A DNA stretch of 5,108 nucleotides, from positions 1 through 5,108 of the forward strand of contig CANCGU010000199.1 of assembly GCA_947377705.1 (NCBI GenBank), written 5' to 3'. Shown here piece by piece: positions 1 to 5,108 of this stretch. Source of the DNA: Comamonadaceae bacterium (GTDB lineage: Bacteria; Pseudomonadota; Gammaproteobacteria; Burkholderiales; Burkholderiaceae). The position numbers and the translations under genes are program-made. Below the pieces are notes generated by a model. It ran no database searches. It was given only the letters and a program-made list of their open reading frames with translations, and had not been told where the DNA came from. Each line of letters opens with the position of its first letter. Position 1 is the stretch's first letter.

Positions 1-995
1 ACTTCTTCTTTGGTGAGGGTGTTGAGGTCTACGCGCTTGCTCTTTTGCGTGTCTGGGGTCCAGTTGACATCGGGCCACAGGTCCAGTGATGGGGCTTCCA
101 AGAACACAGGGCCTGAGCCGTCCATCACAAAGTGGGCGTGGCGTGTGGCGGCGCAGTTAGGAATCATCGCAATCGGCTTGCTGGCCGCGTGCGTGGGGTA
201 CATCTTGATCTTCACGTCGAGTACGGTGGTCAAGCCGCCCAAGCCTTGTGCGCCGATGCCGAGGGCGTTGACCTTGTGGTACAGCTCCAAACGCAGTTCT
301 TCAACTTGGCTGAGCTTGTCGCCTTTGCTGGATTTCTCCAGCAACTGGTACATGTCGAGGTCGTCCATCAAGCTTTCTTTGGCCATGAGCACGGCTTTTT
401 CAGCGGTGCCGCCAATGCCAATGCCCAGCATGCCGGGAGGGCACCAGCCCGCGCCCATGGTCGGTACGGTCTTGAGCACCCAATCCACCACGTTATCGCT
501 GGGGTTGAGCATGTACATCTTGGACTTGTTCTCGCTGCCGCCGCCTTTGGCAGCCACGGTCACATCCACTTTGTCGCCAGGCACGACTTGCATGAAGATC
601 ACAGCAGGCGTGTTGTCCTTGGTGTTCTTGCGTGCGAACTGCGGGTCATCCACCACGGAGGCGCGCAGCATGTTGTCGGGGTGGTTGTAGCCACGGCGCA
701 CGCCTTCGTTGATCGCGTCTTCTAAGCTGCCGCTGAAGCCTTCCCAGCGCACGTCCATACCGATTTTCAAGAACACGTTCACGATGCCTGTGTCCTGGCA
801 AATTGGGCGGTGGCCAAAGGCGCTCATCTTGCTGTTGGTCAAAATTTGCGCGATGGCATCTTTGGCCGCTGGGCTTTGTTCACGCTGGTAGGCGTTGGCC
901 AAGTGGCTGATGAAATCGGCAGGGTGGTAGTAGCTGATGTATTGCAGCGCAGCGGCGACCGATTCAATCAGGTCGTTTTGGCGGATCGTGGTCAT
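1..995 (-). CDS. fumA: Class I fumarate hydratase, 3'-truncated by window edge
   Basis: Catalyses reversible hydration of fumarate to malate in the cytoplasm (TCA cycle) using an oxygen-sensitive [4Fe-4S] cluster. The minus-strand reading frame is open from the ATG at 995-993 to the left edge, giving 331 residues; the family is about 500, so the C-terminal third is missing. It covers the whole alpha (Fumerase) domain and the start of the beta domain. The three expected cluster cysteines are visible: C66 in CQDTG, C185 in GWCPPGMLG and C281 in PNCAATRH. The C66-C185 spacing (119) equals that in E. coli FumA and Leishmania FH as I recall them. KGGGSENKS (150-158) and DGSGPVFLEAPSLDLWP (292-308) are further family hallmarks. 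The start is supported by an AGGA Shine-Dalgarno (1004-1007) 8 nt upstream. It lies 90 bp downstream of the cytochrome gene on the same strand, with a terminator between. Class is certain; the symbol is by convention, since this subgroup differs from E. coli FumA at the N-terminus. Confidence 0.95.
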   Translation of the reverse strand, partial: MTTIRQNDLIESVAAALQYISYYHPADFISHLANAYQREQSPAAKDAIAQILTNSKMSAFGHRPICQDTGIVNVFLKIGMDVRWEGFSGSLEDAINEGVRRGYNHPDNMLRASVVDDPQFARKNTKDNTPAVIFMQVVPGDKVDVTVAAKGGGSENKSKMYMLNPSDNVVDWVLKTVPTMGAGWCPPGMLGIGIGGTAEKAVLMAKESLMDDLDMYQLLEKSSKGDKLSQVEELRLELYHKVNALGIGAQGLGGLTTVLDVKIKMYPTHAASKPIAMIPNCAATRHAHFVMDGSGPVFLEAPSLDLWPDVNWTPDTQKSKRVDLNTLTKEE

Positions 996-1020
996 GGATG
1001 GAGTCCTGAAAAAGGCCAGA

Positions 1021-1048
1021 AGTAAAAACAGCGGCTGAGTTTACTCAA
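1021..1048 (-). promoter_or_regulatory. Possible weak sigma70 promoter of the fumarase gene
   Basis: On the minus strand TTGAGT (1048-1043) is followed after 16 nt by TTTACT (1026-1021). Each hexamer matches four of six consensus positions. Transcription would start near 1014, giving a leader of about 20 nt that contains the AGGA ribosome-binding site. The site overlaps the terminator hairpin of the upstream cytochrome gene. Fumarase needs a promoter if that terminator is efficient, and there is little other room, but the match is weak and this is inference. Confidence 0.25.
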
Positions 1049-1056
1049 AGCCCCTG
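1024..1056 (-). terminator. Intrinsic terminator after the cytochrome c gene
   Basis: Reading the minus strand, CAG (1056-1054) pairs with CTG (1031-1029), GGC (1052-1050) pairs with GCC (1035-1033), and TGAG (1047-1044) pairs with CTCA (1039-1036) around a TAAA loop. There is one internal G/G mismatch and a 2-nt TT bulge. The stem is followed directly by TTTTTA (1028-1023). Stem plus T-tract is the classic rho-independent layout. It lies 30 nt past the cytochrome stop codon, so it should separate cytochrome from fumarase transcription. The opposite strand has no T-tract, so it is probably one-directional. Confidence 0.7.
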
Positions 1057-1085
1057 TCGGAATGCTTGCAGCGCGTGGCTGCGGT

Positions 1086-1397
1086 TTATTTGATGGTCAG
1101 CACCCAAGCCGCTAATTTCTTGGCGTCTGCGTCGCTGACTTGGGTGTTGGCAGGCATGGGCACAGGGCCCCAAACGCCAGCCCCACCTTTTTGAATTTTG
1201 GTGGCTAATTTCTCCACTGCCGTTTTATCTCCTCCGTATTTGGCGGCCACATCTTTGTAGGCTGGCCCCACCAGTTTTTTGTCGGATGCATGGCAGGCCA
1301 TGCAATTCTTAGCGGTGGCTAACGCCAAGTCTGCCCACGCTGGCATGGACACCATAGAAACAACAAGGGTGGCGAGCATTAAGAGTTGCTTGTGCAT
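1086..1397 (-). CDS. Exported class I cytochrome c (c551/c552-like)
   Basis: A 103-residue monohaem cytochrome c predicted to shuttle electrons in the periplasm. Residues 1-22 form a Sec signal peptide: MHKQ, a hydrophobic stretch, then a PAWA cleavage site, leaving about 81 residues, the usual size of mature Pseudomonas-type c551/c552. CMACH (32-36) is the haem-binding CXXCH, with H36 as the proximal ligand. M81 in GPVPMPAN (77-84) is the expected distal ligand, and the KKLVGP segment (40-45) is also typical. An AAGAGG Shine-Dalgarno (1405-1410) sits 7 nt before the ATG. The gene is followed by its own terminator and is probably monocistronic. Maturation would need the cytochrome c biogenesis system, which is not in this window. 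The redox partner cannot be deduced: c551/c552 proteins can serve oxidases, nitrite reductase or peroxidases, and the neighbours here (fumarase, IlvD) do not point to one. Confidence 0.93.
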   Translation of the reverse strand: MHKQLLMLATLVVSMVSMPAWADLALATAKNCMACHASDKKLVGPAYKDVAAKYGGDKTAVEKLATKIQKGGAGVWGPVPMPANTQVSDADAKKLAAWVLTIK

Positions 1398-1570
1398 GGC
1401 AATGCCTCTTCAAAGTTGATGAAATGCTAAGCCAGTTTAGCGTGCATGTGAGCAGTACTTATTTTTTTACACATGGGGCTGAGGGGATGCACTTGCGAGA
1501 CATAAGGCTGTTTGGCCGTGGGCCATAATTCAACCCCACTTTTAGCTGTTTTATTGACCGGAGCCCACAC
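1398..1570. promoter_or_regulatory. Divergent intergenic region, cytochrome c / ilvD
   Basis: This 173-bp gap lies between two divergently transcribed genes, so it must hold both promoters or their 5' ends. I could not find a well-spaced sigma70 hexamer pair for either gene. A CATAAT at 1524-1529 is a plausible -10 for ilvD, but no acceptable -35 stands 16-18 bp upstream. TGGCC-GTG-GGCCA (1513-1525) is a short inverted repeat just overlapping it. A run of T residues (1461-1468) lies in mid-region. The ilvD ribosome-binding site GGAG (1560-1563) is 7 nt before its ATG. No leader peptide or attenuator of the ilv type is evident, and no RNA gene is seen. Confidence 0.5.
1426..1441. repeat. Inverted repeat upstream of the cytochrome gene
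   Basis: GCTAA (1426-1430) and TTAGC (1437-1441) are perfect inverted arms around a 6-nt spacer. The element is 28 nt upstream of the cytochrome start codon, where a repressor site or the core promoter would be expected. It does not match a known operator I can name. With 5-bp arms it may be chance. Confidence 0.3.
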
Positions 1571-3427
1571 ATGCCTGCTTATCGTTCCAAGACCTCCACC
1601 GCCGGCCGCAACATGGCAGGTGCCCGTTCGTTGTGGCGTGCCACAGGCATGAAGGACGACGATTTTCAAAAGCCCATCATCGCCATTGCCAACTCGTTCA
1701 CGCAGTTTGTGCCTGGCCATGTGCATTTGAAAGACTTGGGCCAATTGGTGGCTCGCGAGATTGAAGCTGCGGGCGGTGTGGCCAAAGAGTTCAATACGAT
1801 TGCGGTCGACGACGGTATTGCCATGGGCCACGACGGCATGTTGTATTCGCTGCCCAGTCGCGACATCATTGCCGACTCGGTCGAGTACATGGTCAATGCC
1901 CACTGCGCCGATGCCATTGTTTGTATCTCCAACTGCGACAAGATCACGCCCGGTATGTTGATGGCCGCCATGCGCCTGAACATCCCCGTCATCTTTGTGT
2001 CGGGTGGCCCCATGGAAGCGGGCAAGGTGCGATTGGCCAATCCACAAACACAAGTGATGGAGTTTAAGAAACTCGACTTGATTGACGCCATGGTGATGGC
2101 GGCCGACGACAAAGTGTCGGACGCTGATTTGGCTGAAGTCGAGCGTTCTGCATGCCCCACCTGTGGTTCGTGCTCGGGCATGTTCACTGCCAACTCTATG
2201 AACTGTTTGGCTGAGGCCCTGGGCTTGGCTTTGCCTGGCAACGGCACCGTGGTCGCCACGCACGCCGACCGCGAGCAGCTGTTTAAGCAAGCGGGTCGCA
2301 CGATCGTCGACTTGTGCAAACGCTACTACGAACAAGAAGACGCTTCGGTCTTGCCACGCTCCATGGGCTTCAAAGCCTTTGAAAATGCGATTGCCCTAGA
2401 TATCGCCATGGGCGGTTCGACCAACACCATTCTGCACATTCTGGCGATTGCCCAGGAAGCCGAGATCGACTTCACCATGGCTGACATCGACCGCATGTCC
2501 AAAATCGTGCCGCAGTTGTGCAAGGTGGCACCCAACACCAACAAGTACCACATCGAAGACGTGCACCGCGCAGGCGGCATCATGGGCATCTTGGGTGAAT
2601 TGGACCGCGCTGGCAAGCTGCACACCGATGTAGGCACGGTGCTGGGCAAAACCATGAAAGAGGTCCTCGACGAATGGGATATCGCACGTAACCCATCGGA
2701 TGCCGTGAAGACGTTCTACATGGCTGGCCCCGCTGGTATCCCCACGCAAGTGGCCTTCAGCCAAAACACCCGCTGGCCTAGCCTTGATACAGACCGCGCA
2801 GAGGGTTGTATTCGTGCCGTCGATCACGCCTTCAGCCAACAAGGTGGATTGGCCGTGTTGACGGGCAACATTGCTTTGGATGGTTGTGTGGTCAAGACCG
2901 CAGGCGTGGACGACAGCTTGCTCGTGTTCGAAGGCCCTGCCCATGTGGTGGAGTCTCAAGATGAAGCTGTCGAAAACATCTTGAGCGACAAGGTCAAAGC
3001 TGGCGACATCGTGGTGGTGCGTTACGAAGGCCCCAAGGGTGGCCCTGGCATGCAAGAAATGCTTTACCCCACCAGCTACATCAAGTCCAAAGGCTTGGGC
3101 AAGGCTTGTGCCTTGCTGACCGATGGCCGTTTCTCTGGCGGTACCTCTGGTTTGTCGATTGGCCATTGCTCACCCGAAGCAGCCGCTGGCGGCACGATTG
3201 GTTTGGTCAAAAACGGCGATCGCATTCGAATTGATATTCCTAACCGCACCATCAACGTGTTGGTGAGTGATGAAGACCTGGCGCAACGTCGCGTGGAACA
3301 AGACAAGCTCGGCTGGAAGCCCGCATTGCCACGTCCACGCAAAGTGTCTGCGGCTCTGAAGGCTTACGCCTTGTTGGCCACTTCGGCAGACAAAGGTGCT
3401 GTTCGCGATTTGTCCTTACTCGATTAA
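1571..3427 (+). CDS. ilvD: Dihydroxy-acid dehydratase IlvD
   Basis: Dehydrates 2,3-dihydroxy-isovalerate and 2,3-dihydroxy-3-methylvalerate to the 2-keto acids, the third common step of valine and isoleucine (and hence leucine and pantothenate) synthesis, in the cytoplasm. At 618 residues it matches the long E. coli type (616) nearly end to end, beginning [19 protein letters not shown]. Visible active-site residues: D81 in [11 protein letters not shown]122-D123-K124 in SNCDKITPG (cluster cysteine, Mg ligand and the lysine that is carbamylated in the family), C195 in [13 protein letters not shown]496 in MQEMLYP (Mg ligand), and S522 in GRFSGGTSG (catalytic base). Nothing essential is missing. 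The start is fixed by GGAG at 1560-1563, 7 nt upstream, and by the conserved N-terminus. It is the first gene of a probable operon with lgt, 18 nt downstream. The Fe-S cluster makes the enzyme oxidant-sensitive in known homologues. Confidence 0.98.
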   Translation: MPAYRSKTSTAGRNMAGARSLWRATGMKDDDFQKPIIAIANSFTQFVPGHVHLKDLGQLVAREIEAAGGVAKEFNTIAVDDGIAMGHDGMLYSLPSRDIIADSVEYMVNAHCADAIVCISNCDKITPGMLMAAMRLNIPVIFVSGGPMEAGKVRLANPQTQVMEFKKLDLIDAMVMAADDKVSDADLAEVERSACPTCGSCSGMFTANSMNCLAEALGLALPGNGTVVATHADREQLFKQAGRTIVDLCKRYYEQEDASVLPRSMGFKAFENAIALDIAMGGSTNTILHILAIAQEAEIDFTMADIDRMSKIVPQLCKVAPNTNKYHIEDVHRAGGIMGILGELDRAGKLHTDVGTVLGKTMKEVLDEWDIARNPSDAVKTFYMAGPAGIPTQVAFSQNTRWPSLDTDRAEGCIRAVDHAFSQQGGLAVLTGNIALDGCVVKTAGVDDSLLVFEGPAHVVESQDEAVENILSDKVKAGDIVVVRYEGPKGGPGMQEMLYPTSYIKSKGLGKACALLTDGRFSGGTSGLSIGHCSPEAAAGGTIGLVKNGDRIRIDIPNRTINVLVSDEDLAQRRVEQDKLGWKPALPRPRKVSAALKAYALLATSADKGAVRDLSLLD

Positions 3428-3445
3428 GACCTGGGCCAAACCGCT

Positions 3446-4261
3446 ATGCTGATGCATCCCCAAATTGACCCCGTTGCCTTGGCGCTGGGGCCAATTGCCA
3501 TTCATTGGTATGGCTTGACCTACTTGGCTGCCTTCGCCTTATTTGTCGGTTTGGCACGCTTGCGCTTGAAGCACGAACCCTACGCGGCCCAAGTCGCACT
3601 GGGCGCTTGGTCCAAGCAAGACATTGAAGACATTTTGTTTTACGGTGTGATGGGCGTGGTCATGGGCGGGCGCATTGGCTACTGCGTGTTTTACAACCCT
3701 GTTTACTACTTCGCACATCCCCTCGAAGTGTTTGCAGTTTGGCAAGGCGGCATGAGCTTTCATGGCGGCATGTTAGGCGTATTCGTGGCGACGGCTGTGT
3801 TTGCTTGGCAGCGCCATCGGCCTTGGTTGTGGGTGACAGACTTCATTGCACCTTGCGTGCCAACAGGTTTGGCCGCCGGACGTGTGGGTAATTTCATCAA
3901 CGGCGAGTTGTGGGGCCGGGCGGCAGATCCTTCCCTGCCTTGGGCCATGGTTTTTCCAGGCAGTGGCAGCCTTATTCCACGCCATCCTTCACAGATTTAC
4001 CAGTTCCTAGGTGAAGGCATTTTGTTGTTCGTGGTTTTGTGGCTCTATGCCCGCAAGCCACGCGCCATAGGCGCCGTGTCAGGTGTGTTCATGATCGGCT
4101 ACGGCAGCTTGCGCTTCATGGCGGAATACTTCCGTGAACCCGATGCGCATCTTGGCTTGCTTGCGCTGGGCATGAGCATGGGGCAGTGGTTGTGTGTCCC
4201 CATGGTGTTGGTTGGCGTGGCCTTGTGGTTGCGTGCTTTACGCCAACCGCACCCCGTTTAA
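3446..4261 (+). CDS. lgt: Prolipoprotein diacylglyceryl transferase Lgt
   Basis: Inner-membrane enzyme that moves diacylglycerol from phosphatidylglycerol to the lipobox cysteine of prolipoproteins, the first step of lipoprotein maturation before LspA and Lnt. It has 271 residues (E. coli 291) and about seven hydrophobic segments, for instance around 24-40, 64-84, 104-121, 190-202, 210-222 and 240-262. Family motifs: HWYG (20-23, with the essential Tyr at 22), H106 in SFHGG, the Lgt signature [14 protein letters not shown] (145-158) with R146, N149, E154 and G157, HPSQIYQ (180-186), and [12 protein letters not shown] (222-233) with R223 and E227, which keep the 4-residue spacing of E. coli R239/E243. 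It begins 18 nt after ilvD and is probably cotranscribed. The upstream sequence has only a poor Shine-Dalgarno (CTGGG at 3431-3435), 10 nt from the first ATG. The ATG at 3452, two codons later, is a possible alternative start. The ribosome-binding site favours 3446. Confidence 0.97.
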   Translation: MLMHPQIDPVALALGPIAIHWYGLTYLAAFALFVGLARLRLKHEPYAAQVALGAWSKQDIEDILFYGVMGVVMGGRIGYCVFYNPVYYFAHPLEVFAVWQGGMSFHGGMLGVFVATAVFAWQRHRPWLWVTDFIAPCVPTGLAAGRVGNFINGELWGRAADPSLPWAMVFPGSGSLIPRHPSQIYQFLGEGILLFVVLWLYARKPRAIGAVSGVFMIGYGSLRFMAEYFREPDAHLGLLALGMSMGQWLCVPMVLVGVALWLRALRQPHPV

Positions 4262-4287
4262 TTATTTGTCTTAAGGGTTAGCCCGTT

Positions 4288-4302
4288 CAGGGAAAGTCCC
4301 TG
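4288..4302 (+). terminator. Short GC hairpin downstream of lgt, weak terminator candidate
   Basis: CAGGGA (4288-4293) and TCCCTG (4297-4302) form a perfect 6-bp stem with an AAG loop, 27 nt after the lgt stop codon. No T-tract follows on either strand (the next bases are CGAATTGGGG), so it does not meet the usual intrinsic-terminator pattern. It may protect the 3' end of the transcript, form part of a rho-dependent end, or serve as an operator. The stem is clear; its role is inference. Confidence 0.3.
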
Positions 4303-4337
4303 CGAATTGGGGGGTATCTGAGACGACTTAGATCTCA

Positions 4338-4355
4338 TAATTACACGTAATTACA
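4338..4355. promoter_or_regulatory. Candidate operator of the adjacent GntR regulator
   Basis: TAATTACACGTAATTACA contains TAATTACA twice, at 4338-4345 and 4348-4355, exactly 10 bp apart. The arms TAATTAC (4338-4344) and GTAATTA (4347-4353) also form a 7-bp inverted repeat with a 2-nt spacer, and GTAATTAC (4347-4354) is itself a perfect palindrome. FCD-type GntR proteins typically bind short palindromes with GT...AC ends close to their own promoter, and this element lies 26 nt before the regulator's ATG and overlaps a possible -10. Autoregulation is a reasonable inference, but no binding data are implied. Confidence 0.5.
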
Positions 4356-4380
4356 GAAACTTCAGCTGCACCCCAACCCT

Positions 4381-5049
4381 ATGCGCACGCTTCCCAGCTC
4401 CTTGCACGTCGATGTGGCTTCCCAGCTGCGCAACTACATCTTTGATGGCCAACTCTGGCCGGGTAGCTTCATTGACGAAGTGACCCTGTGTGAGCTGTGG
4501 TCCATCTCTCGCACACCCTTGCGTGAAGCGCTCAAAGTGTTGACGGCTGAAGGCTTGGTGCGTCATGAGCCTCGTCGGGGTTGTTTTGTGAACGAGGTCA
4601 CCGAACAAGACCTTGACGACATCTTTCCAGTCATTGCCTTGCTTGAAGGGCGTTGTGCCTTTGATGCCACCCAACGCGCCACGCCCGCGGATGTGCAGGC
4701 GCTAGACGTTTGGCACCAGCGTTTGCAACAGCATGCAGACGCGGGGCGCATCAACGATTACTACGAAGCCAACTATGCCATTCACGAAGCCATCATTCAA
4801 TTGGCCAACAACAAGTGGCTGGCGCAAACCATTGCTGATCTACGCAAAATTTTGAAGCTCGCACGCTTGCAGCAGCTGCATGCACCCGGACGCTTGAAGC
4901 AAAGTTTGAAAGAGCATTTGGCCGTGTTTGCGGCAATCAAAGCGGGCGATGCCGCAGGTGCAGACGCCGCCATGCGTGACCATTTGTTGCAGCAACGTGA
5001 GGCCTTGCGCGAGTTAGCGTCTGCCAAACGAAGTGTGTTGACGGCTTAA
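4381..5049 (+). CDS. GntR-family transcriptional regulator, FCD subfamily
   Basis: A 222-residue DNA-binding regulator of FadR/FCD type. Residues about 9-72 are the winged helix-turn-helix: VASQLRNYIFDGQLWPGSFI, then SISRTPLREALKVL (41-54) containing the recognition helix, AEGLV (56-60) and the wing RRGCFV (65-70). Residues about 77-212 are the all-helical FCD ligand domain. Its metal-binding histidines are present at H135 (YAIHEAI), H179 (KEHLAVF) and H201 (RDHLLQ). The fourth position, often Asp, is N131 here. Such proteins usually sense small carboxylic acids and control a neighbouring catabolic operon; the ligand is not evident. The ATG at 4381 is the only standard start: an in-frame stop lies at 4348-4350, and no Shine-Dalgarno is visible in TTCAGCTGCACCCCAACCCT before it. 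A gene starting 19 nt downstream is probably cotranscribed and is the likeliest regulatory target. Confidence 0.93.
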   Translation: MRTLPSSLHVDVASQLRNYIFDGQLWPGSFIDEVTLCELWSISRTPLREALKVLTAEGLVRHEPRRGCFVNEVTEQDLDDIFPVIALLEGRCAFDATQRATPADVQALDVWHQRLQQHADAGRINDYYEANYAIHEAIIQLANNKWLAQTIADLRKILKLARLQQLHAPGRLKQSLKEHLAVFAAIKAGDAAGADAAMRDHLLQQREALRELASAKRSVLTA

Positions 5050-5068
5050 AGCCAGAAAGAGGGATGGG

Positions 5069-5108
5069 ATGAACGCGACAACTTGGCTCAGCAGCAAACT
5101 CAACTTGC
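5069..5108 (+). CDS. Start of an unidentified gene, cut by window edge
   Basis: An ATG at 5069 opens a frame of 13 complete codons, MNATTWLSSKLNL, that continues past the right edge. AGAGGG (5058-5063) is a good Shine-Dalgarno 5 nt upstream. The ATG at 5064 is not usable because its frame stops at once (ATG GGA TGA). The gene begins 19 nt after the GntR stop codon, so it probably shares the regulator's transcript and may encode an enzyme or transporter under its control. Thirteen residues are too few to assign a family. Confidence 0.6.
   Translation, partial: MNATTWLSSKLNL

Larger units (their letters stand above)
4262..4380. promoter_or_regulatory. Intergenic region between lgt and the GntR gene
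   Basis: This 119-bp gap is more AT-rich in its right half than the genes on either side. It should contain the 3' end of the ilvD-lgt transcript and the promoter of the regulator. It holds a short hairpin near lgt (4288-4302), a G-run (4309-4314) and a palindromic/tandem AT-rich element (4338-4355). CATAAT at 4336-4341 is a possible -10 that overlaps that element, but no good -35 lies 16-18 bp upstream. No small ORF with a ribosome-binding site and no recognisable RNA was seen. Confidence 0.55.

Noticed and set aside
10..725. Two overlapping plus-strand open frames across the left end
   Set aside because: Both are antisense to the fumarase gene, whose protein is unmistakable on the minus strand; their translations show no recognisable domain.
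1068..1082. GCAGC-N5-GCTGC hairpin just after the cytochrome stop codon
   Set aside because: A 5-bp stem with no T-tract on either strand; the structure at 1024-1056 is a far better terminator.
1411..1425. FNR/ANR-type box upstream of the cytochrome gene
   Set aside because: Only the ATCAA half is present at the right composition; the other half does not resemble TTGAT at the required 4-nt spacing.
1513..1525. TGGCC-GTG-GGCCA inverted repeat upstream of ilvD
   Set aside because: The stem is short, built around GGCC, which recurs often in this sequence, and cannot be tied to a regulator; noted only within the intergenic entry.
1427..2335. A 302-codon minus-strand open frame antisense to ilvD
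   Set aside because: It lies mostly across the conserved ilvD reading frame, its translation is rich in His, Val and Gly with no domain, and it has no ribosome-binding site. It is a by-product of ilvD codon usage.
2396..3166. A 256-codon minus-strand open frame antisense to ilvD
   Set aside because: Same reasons: it lies wholly within ilvD, has the low-complexity composition typical of antisense frames and no family motif.
1..5108. A novel defence, mobile or biosynthetic system
   Set aside because: All complete genes belong to well-known families with intact key residues, and no repeats, integrase, transposase or unusual composition is visible; only the truncated gene at the right edge is unidentified.

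Overview
The window looks like ordinary chromosomal DNA from a betaproteobacterium, most likely Burkholderiales and probably Comamonadaceae (Limnohabitans/Rhodoferax/Acidovorax-like). The grounds are moderate GC, a long E. coli-type IlvD placed directly upstream of lgt, a class I fumarase of the type common in Burkholderiales, and a small c551/c552-like cytochrome. The placement rests on remembered family resemblance, not on a search. There is no sign of phage, transposon, CRISPR array, tRNA or rRNA.

Layout. Bases 1-995 (minus) hold the N-terminal two thirds of a class I [4Fe-4S] fumarate hydratase, cut by the left edge. Just upstream of it, also on minus, is a small exported cytochrome c (1086-1397), with a convincing intrinsic terminator (1024-1056) between the two. 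A 173-bp divergent intergenic region (1398-1570) separates these from a plus-strand block: ilvD (1571-3427, dihydroxy-acid dehydratase), then lgt 18 nt later (3446-4261, prolipoprotein diacylglyceryl transferase). After a 119-bp intergenic region with a short hairpin and a palindromic/tandem TAATTACA element comes a GntR/FCD transcriptional regulator (4381-5049). A further gene starts 19 nt after it at 5069 and runs off the right edge.

How the genes fit together. Fumarase serves the TCA cycle, the cytochrome serves periplasmic electron transfer, IlvD serves branched-chain amino acid synthesis and Lgt serves lipoprotein maturation. These are housekeeping functions, and the only likely operons are ilvD-lgt and gntR-(next gene). 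The most informative non-coding signals are the probable GntR operator at 4338-4355, the absence of a Shine-Dalgarno sequence before the GntR gene, and the terminator (possibly overlapped by a promoter) between the cytochrome and fumarase genes. I found no evidence for a previously undescribed system.
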